The position numbers and the translations under genes were made by a program. Shown here piece after piece: positions 7,683 to 16,508 of a DNA stretch of 35,811 nt. The notes beneath the pieces are model-generated. The model saw nothing but the letters and a program-made list of their open reading frames with translations. It ran no database searches and had not been told where the DNA came from. How positions within the stretch are numbered: position 1 is the stretch's first letter; each line of letters opens with the position of its first letter. This DNA is from an uncultured Clostridia bacterium (GTDB lineage Bacteria; Bacillota; Clostridia; Oscillospirales; Ruminococcaceae), in contig CALXAM010000050.1 in NCBI GenBank assembly GCA_944386285.1, positions 1 to 35,811 of the forward strand. Direction: 5' to 3'.

Positions 7683-10350
7683 GATCGAAATTCACTTCCT
7701 CTAAAGGTAATGTAAAAGAGAATACTGCGCCATGCGGATGATTATCGCTGACGGAAATTTCTCCTCCATGAGCATCTACAATGGACTTACATAAGCTTAA
7801 GCCCAGCCCTAATCCTCTGCGGCTGTCCGCCTTGCCGATATCCGCCGTATAAAACATATCAAATAAATGCAGCTTCGCTTCATCTGAAATACCCGGTCCA
7901 TCGTCTGCAATGCGGATAAAAACCATTTTTTTCTCCTTTTGAGCCGATAAACAGATATGAGATCCTTCCGGCGTATATTTGATGGCATTATTTACAATAT
8001 TGATGATTACTTGAACAATCAATCGAACATCCATTTTCGCCATCAAAAGATCGTCCGCAAGTTCTACGGATATCTCATGTTCGGATGCTTTTCGGTCTAC
8101 ATGAGAGAGTGCCTCTCGAAATACATCGTCGATTAGTTCTGCATTCATCTTAAGATGAATGGTTCCATTTTCAATTCGTGTAATGGACAAAAGATTTTCT
8201 GTGAGATTTACAAGCCACATCGAGTCGTCATAGATAGAACTATAGATCTCCTGCTTTTTGCTTTCATCTAACATAATACTCTTTTCCATTAGAACGCCGG
8301 CATTACCGCTGATACTTGTAAGCGGTGTACGAAGGTCATGAGAAATCGCCCGCAATAAATTGGAAAGAAGACGTTCTCGCTGTGTTTCCATTTCAATTGC
8401 TTGTTTTTCAGCCCGAAGTCTGCGGCGTTCCAATATCAATCCGCATTCGTTTAAAAGTGCAATCAGCAAATTTTTCTCAAATACATCCAAGGGCGGATAG
8501 TACTTTGATGGAATTCCGATCACGCCCATCACTTCCTGATTTCCTCGGACAGATAAATATAGATTTTGTGCGTGAGATAATGTGTTCGTAGTGGCTCCAG
8601 CGTGTTTGTTGTTTTTTACAACCCAGTCTGCAACGCCTGCTTCTTCTGCAGTTAGTGCCCCAATCAATTTATTTGTTTCTGACTGTGGACAAACCTGAAA
8701 TTCCAGTTCCTTGCCTTTGATTGCCAGCGAATACAAAACCGGTCGATCAAGAAGCGCTCTTATCTGTTCTGCTGCAAGAGCAATAATTTCCTGTTCATCC
8801 CGCCCTTGCTGCATCTTTTGACTGCTATTCATTAGAAGTTCTGTATAGTAGGCTTTTTGCGCAGATTGACGAGCTTGTTTTTTTACACGAGTTGCCAATG
8901 AGTTCGAAATAATACTGGCTACCAACATAATTAAGAAGGTAACCGGGTAATCGGGATCGGTGGCTTGTAATGTAAATCTTGGAACGGTAAAAAAGAAATT
9001 AAATGAGATGACGCTAAGTAACGATGCAAGTGCTCCGTATAAATGGCCATGCGTCCAAATTGCAGTGAGCAAAACGCCCAAAATGTACACGATAATGATA
9101 TTCGCTTCCCGAAGACCAGCAGTGTAAAATCCAAAACTGATAGCAGTTGCAGAAAGTGTAATCAGTACCACTTTTAATAAATCAATCCACCTAAATTTTG
9201 GTTCCTCTTTTCGAAGCAATTTAAATTTCTTCTTATAGAGCGGCTGAGCATCCGGAATAATATAAACATCAATATCTCCAGCTAATTTTGTCAGTTTGTC
9301 AGCTAATGTTTTACTCCGTAAAAATATTGTGGATTTGTGATTGGTTCTTCCCAGAACAATTTTCGTAATACCGCTCACCTTAGCATATTCCGCAATTTGT
9401 ACAGCCGGATCATCACCATAAACAGTAGCAATTTGAGCACCTAATTGTTCTGCCAGACGAAGATTATCCCTTAATCTTTTTAAGCTGTCACCCTTCAATT
9501 CTTTTGTTTCGGGAGTTTCAACAAATAAAGCCGTAAACCCACTGTGGAAAGCTTCCGCCATACGAGCAGCAGTTCGGATTACTTTGGCATTGGATGGGGA
9601 GCTCGAAAGGCAAATTAAAATATGCTCTCCTGCTTTGGCAACCGTTTCATTTCCGCTTTTTTGCGCATTCCGGCTTAATCGATCAGCAGTACGACGCAAA
9701 GCAATTTCACGAAGTGCCGCTAAATTATCTTTTGTAAAGAAATGATTGAGCGCCCGGGATGCCTGGCTTTTACGATACACTTTTCCCGATTGTAATCGAG
9801 CAATTAAATCGTCCGGTTCAATATCAACCAGTTCCACTTGATCTGCAGAGTCAAACACAGAGTCGGGAATTCGTTCACTGACGGCAACTCGTGTAATAGA
9901 TGCTACCAAGTCATTTAAAGATTCCAAATGCTGAACATTAACCGTTGTATAAACATCAATGCCTGCCCGCAGGAGTTCTTCCACGTCTTGATAACGTTTC
10001 GCATGACGACATCCTGCCGCATTGCTGTGTGCTAATTCATCCACAAGTACTATTTGGGGATGACGTTTGAGTGCAGCATCTAAATCGAATTCTTTGAGTT
10101 TAATTCCTTTATAATCAATTTCTTTATTGGGAAGCTGTTCTAATCCTTCAAGCAATGCAAGCGTATCAGGTCTGGTGTGACGCTCAATATACCCAACGAT
10201 GATATCGATTCCTTGTTTTTGCGCTTGATGTGCAGCTTCAAGCATCGCGTAAGTTTTACCGACACCTGCTGCATAGCCAAAGAAAATTTTCAGACTTCCT
10301 TGTCTTTGATTATCTATATTCCTTTTATAAGCAACTCTCATGTTTTCCAA
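7675..10350 (-). CDS. kdpD: KdpD, K+ and turgor sensor histidine kinase
   Basis: This 891-residue protein has the full KdpD architecture. The N-terminal KdpD domain carries a Walker A motif (GYAAGVGKT, residues 25-33) and DELAHSNAAGCRH. A universal-stress-protein domain (about 243-370) follows, then four membrane helices (DUF4118, about 395-490), a GAF-like region, a HisKA box with His671 in SHDLRTPL, and an ATPase domain (NNAIKYTPEG, DDGPGIS, GLGLGLSL). It senses low K+ and phosphorylates KdpE. The USP domain has S249-S-S251, twenty residues, then FTALF, close to the c-di-AMP motif described for staphylococcal KdpD. The start may be the TTG at 10350 (after GGGGTG) or the ATG at 10341. Confidence 0.96.
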   Translation of the reverse strand: MENMRVAYKRNIDNQRQGSLKIFFGYAAGVGKTYAMLEAAHQAQKQGIDIIVGYIERHTRPDTLALLEGLEQLPNKEIDYKGIKLKEFDLDAALKRHPQIVLVDELAHSNAAGCRHAKRYQDVEELLRAGIDVYTTVNVQHLESLNDLVASITRVAVSERIPDSVFDSADQVELVDIEPDDLIARLQSGKVYRKSQASRALNHFFTKDNLAALREIALRRTADRLSRNAQKSGNETVAKAGEHILICLSSSPSNAKVIRTAARMAEAFHSGFTALFVETPETKELKGDSLKRLRDNLRLAEQLGAQIATVYGDDPAVQIAEYAKVSGITKIVLGRTNHKSTIFLRSKTLADKLTKLAGDIDVYIIPDAQPLYKKKFKLLRKEEPKFRWIDLLKVVLITLSATAISFGFYTAGLREANIIIVYILGVLLTAIWTHGHLYGALASLLSVISFNFFFTVPRFTLQATDPDYPVTFLIMLVASIISNSLATRVKKQARQSAQKAYYTELLMNSSQKMQQGRDEQEIIALAAEQIRALLDRPVLYSLAIKGKELEFQVCPQSETNKLIGALTAEEAGVADWVVKNNKHAGATTNTLSHAQNLYLSVRGNQEVMGVIGIPSKYYPPLDVFEKNLLIALLNECGLILERRRLRAEKQAIEMETQRERLLSNLLRAISHDLRTPLTSISGNAGVLMEKSIMLDESKKQEIYSSIYDDSMWLVNLTENLLSITRIENGTIHLKMNAELIDDVFREALSHVDRKASEHEISVELADDLLMAKMDVRLIVQVIINIVNNAIKYTPEGSHICLSAQKEKKMVFIRIADDGPGISDEAKLHLFDMFYTADIGKADSRRGLGLGLSLCKSIVDAHGGEISVSDNHPHGAVFSFTLPLEEVNFDHV

Positions 10351-10382
10351 TGCTGCATCACCCCATTTTTCTATCCTTTTTT

Positions 10383-10391
10383 ATTATACCA
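10383..10391 (-). promoter_or_regulatory. Extended -10 promoter of kdpDE
   Basis: On the minus strand TGGTATAAT (plus 10383-10391) is a perfect extended -10 element about 32 bases upstream of the kdpD start. The -35 region is weak, as is common for extended -10 promoters. Confidence 0.6.
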
Positions 10392-10515
10392 TATTTGGGC
10401 TTTTTGTGATGTAAAGAAGACGCCTGTAGTATTAAGATTATATAAAGAACATCAATCTTAATTTCTTATTAACGGCACTTGGTATCCTCTAACACGATCT
10501 TTTTATGTTTTATGA

Positions 10516-10521
10516 TATACT
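10516..10521 (+). promoter_or_regulatory. Extended -10 element before the oxidoreductase fragment
   Basis: TGATATACT contains a TATACT hexamer with an upstream TG, 36 bases before the ATG at 10558. No clear -35 is seen. It shows that the truncated gene may still be expressed. Confidence 0.4.
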
Positions 10522-10557
10522 CCGAAGCATAAAAGAGTTGATAAAGAGGTATTTGAA

Positions 10558-11658
10558 ATGATGATCAGACAGTTATGCGGTATCAATCACTATAAACTGA
10601 TCCGTCGATTTGGAATCGAAAAGGCCGGACAATATCTAAAAGCCAACGAAGAAGCGCTTGCAAAATACCGCAGGCTGTGCAGCCGGATTGACTGTGATTT
10701 TGAGGAGAAAATCTCATATGTGTATTCTCTTGATGACCGTCAAACGATCGAAAATGAAATCATCGCATTGGAAAAACTCGGCGCAAAGGCAGCGTTTTCC
10801 AATGAGCTTTCGCTTCCTTTTTCCGTGGCAGGTGCAGTGAAGTTTTTGAATCAAGCGCAGTTTCATCCGCTCAAATTTCTCTCTGCTATCTCAAAGGGAC
10901 TGCACATTTATGAGCATACAAGAGTGAACGAACTGATAGGGACAACCGCCATTACCGACCATGGGAAAATCACTGCAAACCATATCATTGTGGCGACGCA
11001 CTTTCCGTTTTTAAACAAACACGGCAGCTATTTTCTCAAAATGTATCAGCATCGTTCCTATGTGATTGCACTGGAAAACGCGTCCGATGTGGCGGGCATC
11101 TATATCGACGAAGCGCAAAACGGATTATCGTTTCGAAATGCGCAGAACTTATTGCTCGTTGGCGGCGGCCATCGCACCGGCAAAAAAGGCGGGAATTTTA
11201 ACGCTTTACGCAGCATTGCAAAACAGTACTATCCGTATGCGTCAGAAAAATACCACTGGGCAACGCAGGACTGCATGACGCTCGACAGTGTTCCGTATAT
11301 CGGTGCGTATTCTTCGCGTACCGCAAATCTATATGTTGCCACCGGATTTCATAAATGGGGAATGACTTCTTCGATGATCTCAGCGATGATTTTATGCGAT
11401 TTGGTTGAGGGAAAACAACATCCCTATGCGGAGGTGTTCTCTCCGTCGAGGACGATCCTTCGCCCACAGCTGGCGGTCAATGCATTTGAAGCGGTGACCA
11501 ATCTGCTGATTCCTACAACCAAACGCTGTCCACATTTAGGATGTGCGTTAAAATGGAATTCCTTGGAGCGCACCTGGGACTGCCCGTGTCATGGTTCACG
11601 GTTTACTGAGGACGGGAATCTGATTGACAATCCGGCGACACAGGGACTTAAAAAGTAG
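10558..11658 (+). pseudogene. FAD-dependent oxidoreductase with Rieske domain, N-terminally truncated
   Basis: 366 residues match the central and C-terminal parts of a DadA/glycine-oxidase-like (DAO) flavoprotein fused to a Rieske [2Fe-2S] domain. The segment KLIRRFGIEKAGQYLKANEE is typical of the family, and the Rieske ligands are C324-P-H326 and C342-P-C-H345. Full proteins are roughly 450-510 residues and begin with a GxGxxG FAD-binding fold, which is missing here; the frame starts just before the segment that normally follows that fold. An ATG with an AAAGAGG site (10543-10549) and an extended -10 promoter still precede the frame, as if an internal deletion joined the original start region to the middle of the gene. 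A protein without the dinucleotide fold could hardly bind FAD, so I call it a pseudogene. Confidence 0.75.
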
Positions 11659-11806
11659 ATAAAGGTATGCAGCCCTCCATTTTAGGGAGAACAGTCGGAT
11701 AAATGTTTAAAGGCGTCTTGTCAGGACGAAGACCGCTTTAGCGGTAAGCGAACAGACTTATTATAGATTGTTTCAAGACGGCAGAATCATGTTGCAAAAA
11801 GCGGGA

Positions 11807-11835
11807 TTGTGTCTATGATCACAGTGTGCTACAAT
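11807..11835 (+). promoter_or_regulatory. SigA-type promoter
   Basis: TTGTGT (11807-11812), a 17-base spacer and TACAAT (11830-11835) lie 30 bases ahead of the start codon at 11866. Confidence 0.55.
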
Positions 11836-11865
11836 AAGCAATAGGAAATGAAAGAGGGGACTTTT

Positions 11866-12625
11866 ATGAACAAAATCAAAGCATTTATACAAAAGAACTG
11901 GAAAATTGTGATTCCAATTCTGGTTGTGATAATTGTATTGATTGGGGTAGGCGTCTATTTGACGATTAAATCACGGCGCAGAGAATCAGGCTGACACACA
12001 GACTGCACAAGAGAGCATGGTATCAAAAGAAGAGGCGAATGTGGAAAATCAAGAAGAGGAAAGTGAGGCAGAGAATTCGGAAAGCCAACAGCAAGTCGGT
12101 CAGGCGGATGGCGACACGCCAGAAGCGGACACCGCTTCCGGTACGAATACATCATCTCAAAGCGCAAATAAAAACAGCAATTCCTATGAGAGCAGTTCGC
12201 CGAACAGCGGCACGCCAAACGCTTCTCACACCCATGTGTGGAAAGAGCACACGGCGAAAAAATGGGTGTCAGATATTGTGACTGTGGTGGATGAGCCGGA
12301 GCAGGTCGTTAAATATTCTATTTACCGAATGTATTGGTACACAACCCGTGAGTGGGAGGAAACACGAGATCCGGATCGCTTTGACGTATGGTATAAAAGC
12401 CAAGAGGGCGGATTATATCCGCTATACCATCCTTATAAGAAACCGGAAGATAACCCGCTTTTCCTTGGATACGACAAAAACGGAAATCCGACCTATAGAG
12501 GCGACCATGCGATTATCGGTCCATATTATGAAACCATTCCGGCGGTTACCCATGAAGAAGATCATGGCCATTATGAGACGTATGTAGATTACTATTATTG
12601 CAGCTGCGGCGCGAAAAAGAAATAA
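11866..12625 (+). pseudogene. Membrane-anchored protein with acidic linker, frameshifted
   Basis: A start at 11866 with an AGAGGGGA site encodes a short cytoplasmic head and one membrane helix (IVIPILVVIIVLIGVGVYL), then stops at 11992-11994. One frame over, the reading continues without a stop through A-D-T-Q-T-A-Q-E-S into a Glu/Ser/Gln-rich linker and a C-terminal domain rich in Tyr, Trp and His, ending CSCGAKKK at 12625. The parts fit one protein of about 250 residues: membrane anchor, flexible linker, outer domain (HTHVWKEHTAKKW, YYETIPAVTHEE). They are separated by a +1 shift around 11970-11990. The outer domain is not one I recognise; the His and Cys content suggests metal binding (weak inference). 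A sequencing error is possible. Confidence 0.6.
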
Positions 12626-12776
12626 GAACGCACAGGAAGCGTTCAGTAGCGCGAGATGCGTTTTCTGCATTGCTTTTAGCGTCGTATCGCACATCATTTT
12701 TCTGTGGAGATTCACTCTTGTATGACGATCGGAGTCAGTACGAAGAGGCGTTACTTAGATCAAAGAATCGCGCGGC

Positions 12777-12850
12777 GGTGGCGACATCTTTTTATAATTT
12801 TCCCAGACTGAGTCTGGACGCAGTTTGCGTTCGGGCTCTTTCTTTTTGAT
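12777..12850 (+). repeat. Dispersed terminator repeat, copy 2 (hairpin 12810-12838)
   Basis: Stem 12810-12821 (GAGTCTGGACGC) pairs along all 12 positions with 12827-12838 (GCGTTCGGGCTC) if G-U pairs are allowed, and is followed by a T-run. It is related over about 75 bases to 255-329. The wobble pairs indicate a plus-strand RNA terminator, here ending the gene at 11866-12625. Confidence 0.7.
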
Positions 12851-12885
12851 GCAAAAAAGAAAAGCAAATAAAATGTATTTACATA

Positions 12886-12914
12886 TTGACACCACCAAAA
12901 TGATGTGCTAAGAT
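12886..12914 (+). promoter_or_regulatory. SigA-type promoter of the GH38 gene
   Basis: A perfect -35 TTGACA (12886-12891), a 17-base spacer and TAAGAT (12909-12914) preceded by TGC. It lies 46 bases ahead of the start codon at 12961. Confidence 0.7.
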
Positions 12915-12960
12915 ATGCGCGAAATAAAGCATGGCATTCTACGTGCGGGAGGGTTCTTTG

Positions 12961-15303
12961 ATGAAGTTTAAAATCTTTTTGATCTATCACAGCCATATTG
13001 ATATCGGATACACGGAGCGTCAGGAGAAAATGGCAGTCTATCAGGCTGATTTTATCAAGCAAGCGGTCAAAGCTTGTATCTCTGAAAAACAGGCGCAGCG
13101 GGACGAACGGTCAAAATTTAAGTTTACCGCAGAGGGCTTTTGGGCGGTCGAGCAGTATTTAAAACGATACGGCGAGCAGGGAAAGAACGAGCTGATTGAG
13201 GCAATCAACAGCGGATGCTTCGAGTTGACCGGCGGCTATTTCCATATGGCGGAGCTGCTCAATTATAAAAATTTGTCCCACTCATTAGATTATTCGCAGA
13301 CATTTGTGAAAGAAAATCATCTGAATCCGATCGATGTGGCAATGGCGTGCGACATCAACGGCTTCTCGTGGGGGTATGCTGACGCGCTGTACGATCATGG
13401 CATTAGATACTTAGAAACCAACATCAACACCCATCACGGAAACGCACCGTTTGGAAAGCCGCTTGTCCCATTTTGGTGGGAAACGCCAAAAGGCCATAAG
13501 CTTTTGGTGTGGAACGGTCTGACTTACCATAAGGCAAATATTCTCGGACTGATCCCCGGATTTGCACCGGGCGGCAATCCGGGCATTCCGGGAATGCTGC
13601 CTGAAAACGCACCGTTTGTCGAAGTCAAAGATCCGGATTACGCGTATAAACGGATTTCTCAGATGATTGAGGCGACCGTCGGCAATGGATATGAATATGA
13701 TTTCATGCCCATTATGGGTTCGGGACTGTATACGGATAACAGTCCGGTCGGCGATGAACACTGCGAATTGATCGCGCAGTTCAACGAAAAATACGGCGAT
13801 GAAATTGAAATCACAACCGCAACGCTCAGTGAGTTTTTTGCACACCTTGAAACGTGCGGCGCCGCATTCAAGTCGTACCGCGGCGACTGGAACGACTGGT
13901 GGACGGACGGCGTGCTCTCCACACCGAATGAAACAAAATTATTCCGAAACGCACAGAGAACAGAGGATTTGATCGATAAATTAGATCCTGAACGTACCGT
14001 TATCACAGCCAAAGAACACGAAGAAGTGCAAAACCTGCTGATTACCTATGCGGAGCACACATGGGGACATTCCAACTCATTGACCGATCCGTATAAGCTG
14101 CTTGTTACCCAGCTGGATGAAAGAAAAGCAAAACTGGCGATTGATGCGGACGTGCTGTCAAGCCGGCTGCTCGACAAGCTCTCAAGAGCGCTCGGTGAAG
14201 GGGAATTTACAGTCAAACGGCCGTTTGTGTATCATGTCGTGAATCCGCACGATTTTAAAAAGAGCGATACGATCTATCTGCCGTATGACTTCTGGGAGGA
14301 CGGATACTTTGATAAAAAAGGTGTCCAGGTTGTGGATGCGGAGGGAACGGTGTATCCGTCGCAGAAAACACGCACATTGCGCGGCAGTATGATCGCCTGC
14401 CAGATTACACTCGAACCCCGCGAACAAAAAACGCTTTCTCTGCGGATCTCCTCGGACATTGAAGAGAAAAATGATTGGAAAAATGAGCCGATCACAACAG
14501 ACCGCGTATATCAAAACGACTATTACACGGTTACGTACGGGGCGGACGGAATCCGCTCGATCGTGCACAACGATACCAAGGAAGAACTCCTCTATACCGA
14601 TAAAGAAAAACTGGGCGAACCGGTGTATCAGATTTTCCCTAAGGGGGTAAGATCTGAGGCAGCCGGATTTGGCTATGCACAAAAACACAAGCCGAAGATG
14701 GAGATTTATCATGCTGCTTTGCAGAGCATGGAACTGGTCGAAAGCGGCGAGGTGTTTACCCATATCAAAGCAAACTATCAAATAAAAGGTGCGGTACAGT
14801 GTATCGTTCATTATTACCTGTATCGTTCTCTGCCGAAATTGATGGTGACGGTTGAAATGGCGAAAGAACTGGTCATGGACCCGGAAGGCATGTATGTCGC
14901 TTTGCCGTTAAAAGCAAAGGGCGGCGAATGGTATTTAGATAAAGCAGGCGCTTACTTTAAACCGGGAGAGCAGCTGCCGTGCGGATGCTGTGACTATTAT
15001 TCGGTTCACAGAGGTTTTGTGCTGTCTGGCGATCAGCTGGGAATTGCCGTAAACGCATTGGATACTCCGATGATGGCTGTCAATGGATTGAAACTCTGGG
15101 ATTATTCCAAAGTGGCAGATACGACAGGCCCTGTATATTCGTGGCTGACCAATAATAAGTGGGAAACCAATTTCCGCACCCAATGTGCCGGCTATTTAGA
15201 ATCGCGTTATGTCATAGAGATAGATTCCGGCTTACAGCACGCCGAGAATGGTTTAAAGACCTTGGAATCGAACGAATATGATCTGTTGGTTTTGAGAAGT
15301 TAA
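12961..15303 (+). CDS. Glycoside hydrolase family 38-type (alpha-mannosidase-like) enzyme
   Basis: The ATG at 12961, behind GGGAGGG, gives a 780-residue protein. An upstream in-frame ATG at 12931 lacks a ribosome binding site. The N-terminus reads YHSHIDIGYT, with His12 and Asp14 in the positions of the zinc ligands of GH38 enzymes. The segment ACDINGFSWGYADAL puts Asp131 where GH38 enzymes have the nucleophile, and HTWGHSNS later resembles another GH38 metal-site region. There is no signal peptide, so it acts in the cytoplasm. It is related to the DUF5054/GH38 group. Substrates of such enzymes are alpha-mannosides or other glycans taken up by the cell, but no transporter or sugar regulator is adjacent, so the substrate is open. 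It forms its own transcription unit with a strong promoter and terminator. Confidence 0.82.
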   Translation: MKFKIFLIYHSHIDIGYTERQEKMAVYQADFIKQAVKACISEKQAQRDERSKFKFTAEGFWAVEQYLKRYGEQGKNELIEAINSGCFELTGGYFHMAELLNYKNLSHSLDYSQTFVKENHLNPIDVAMACDINGFSWGYADALYDHGIRYLETNINTHHGNAPFGKPLVPFWWETPKGHKLLVWNGLTYHKANILGLIPGFAPGGNPGIPGMLPENAPFVEVKDPDYAYKRISQMIEATVGNGYEYDFMPIMGSGLYTDNSPVGDEHCELIAQFNEKYGDEIEITTATLSEFFAHLETCGAAFKSYRGDWNDWWTDGVLSTPNETKLFRNAQRTEDLIDKLDPERTVITAKEHEEVQNLLITYAEHTWGHSNSLTDPYKLLVTQLDERKAKLAIDADVLSSRLLDKLSRALGEGEFTVKRPFVYHVVNPHDFKKSDTIYLPYDFWEDGYFDKKGVQVVDAEGTVYPSQKTRTLRGSMIACQITLEPREQKTLSLRISSDIEEKNDWKNEPITTDRVYQNDYYTVTYGADGIRSIVHNDTKEELLYTDKEKLGEPVYQIFPKGVRSEAAGFGYAQKHKPKMEIYHAALQSMELVESGEVFTHIKANYQIKGAVQCIVHYYLYRSLPKLMVTVEMAKELVMDPEGMYVALPLKAKGGEWYLDKAGAYFKPGEQLPCGCCDYYSVHRGFVLSGDQLGIAVNALDTPMMAVNGLKLWDYSKVADTTGPVYSWLTNNKWETNFRTQCAGYLESRYVIEIDSGLQHAENGLKTLESNEYDLLVLRS

Positions 15304-15319
15304 GAAAATGAAAAGTTAA

Positions 15320-15358
15320 AAAACACGTCCGTGTACGTTTGTATGCGGACGTGTTTTT
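15320..15358 (+). terminator. Terminator of the GH38 gene
   Basis: AAACACGTCCG pairs with CGGACGTGTTT across a 16-base loop, followed by Ts, 16 bases after the stop codon. Confidence 0.8.
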
Positions 15359-15493
15359 GTGTTCCTATGGCAGCGCCCCGCCGGTTCGGATGCAAAGAAA
15401 GCAGGAAAACGAAGATCACAGGGATTAAAGCCGGTCAAAATTTTCTCAAATCGCAAAAAACACAAAATAAGCCTTACAATTTTGTAAAGTTCA

Positions 15494-15521
15494 TTGTTTT
15501 TGAAAATGGGTATGATACAAT
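15494..15521 (+). promoter_or_regulatory. SigA-type promoter
   Basis: TTGTTT (15494-15499), a 16-base spacer and TACAAT (15516-15521) end exactly where the remnant surface-protein frame begins. This suggests the promoter was joined to the middle of the gene by a deletion. Confidence 0.4.
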
Positions 15522-15523
15522 AA

Positions 15524-16241
15524 AGACGTAAAGAGAATCTTTATGATGCGTGCACATACTGCGACTATACGACGTATCAGGAAATTCCGGCACTGGGTCA
15601 CAGCTGGAATGCGGCATTTAACTGGTCTGATGACAGCAAGACCTGCAGCGCGACATTCACCTGTGAACATGATAAAACACATATTGAAACGGTGAATGAC
15701 GTCGAGGTGACACCGGAAGTGACGACTGAGCCGACATGTACCGAAATGGGCGTGACAACGTATACAGTTTGCAGGAGAAACCTACACCGAGACCAAAGAA
15801 GTCACAGATGTCCCGGCACTGGGCCATAGCTGGAATGCAGTGTTTAACTGGTCTGCTGACGGCAGAACCTGCAGTGTGACATTCACCTGTGCATATGATG
15901 AAACCCATATCGAAACGGTGGATGACATCGAGGTGACACCGGAAGTGACGACTCAGCCGACATGTACCGAAATGGGCGTGACAACGTATACAGTGTCCGT
16001 GGTATTTGCAGGAGAAACCTACACCGCGACCAAAGAAGTTATAGATGTTCCGGTACTGAGTCATACGTATGAAGACGGCAAATGCACGGTTTGCGATGCA
16101 AAAGATCATGACTACAAACCGGAAATTTCGTCGCCGGATACAAGTGATGAAAATGGTTTCATCCTGTGGAGTGCGTTGCTGTTTACCTTGAGCGGTGCGC
16201 TTGGTATCACAATCTACAGAAAAAGAAAACAAGTAAAATAA
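15524..16241 (+). pseudogene. Repeat-containing surface protein with sortase-type anchor, 3' remnant
   Basis: The frame enters without a start codon or signal peptide and reads CTYCDYTTYQEIPALGHSWN, followed by 79-residue repeats (237-bp period; units begin at 15587, 15813 and 16050). The repeats contain T-C-T-E-M-G-V-T-T-Y-T-V and Cys/His/Trp-rich strands of the kind found in clostridial adhesin-like proteins. The first unit lacks 11 bases near 15768 that the second has, which breaks the frame. The intact last part (15840-16241) ends with SSPDTSDENG, a hydrophobic helix and RKRK, the layout of a sortase substrate with an LPxTG-like variant. With its N-terminus and export signal gone and its frame broken, it is a pseudogene. 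Confidence 0.75.
15587..16049 (+). repeat. Tandem 237-bp repeats (79 aa) of the surface protein
   Basis: Units at 15587-15812 (226 bp, carrying the 11-bp deletion) and 15813-16049 (237 bp) are nearly identical in long stretches. A third, partial unit begins at 16050 and leads into the cell-wall anchor. Confidence 0.8.
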
Positions 16242-16321
16242 CAGCGCGTATCCGCAAAATAGTGGAAATTGCCGCGTGCAGAAAACGGTGTGAGATTGTT
16301 TATCAGATGCGGTGATTGACC

Positions 16322-16431
16322 AAACAACAAGAATCCCCCCGATGCAGAGTTGATGATTCTGTATCGGGGGGTATTATTATGTTTATTTTGGGTGTTTGTT
16401 GTTTCTGCACCAAGGGGGATTCTTGTTGTTT
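16322..16431. other. Nested inverted repeats between convergent genes
   Basis: An 18-base perfect inverted repeat (AAACAACAAGAATCCCCC at 16322-16339, complement at 16414-16431, then TTAT) encloses an inner 14-bp hairpin (16335-16348 with 16358-16371). The two share the C-run at 16335-16339 and so exclude each other. A third TTGTTGTTT at 16396-16404 can also pair with the left arm. It lies between the convergent surface-protein remnant and HEAT-repeat gene and can serve as a terminator in both directions. Confidence 0.7.
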
Positions 16432-16508
16432 TTATAGACAAAGCCGGCGATCGTTGGATGCGCCGGGATTATCGTTTAAATGATTTTTTTGAATCTTCTT
16501 GCAAGCAG

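Noticed and set aside
12598..12849. Open reading frame of 83 codons
   Set aside because: Overlaps the end of the preceding gene and runs through terminator repeat copy 2.
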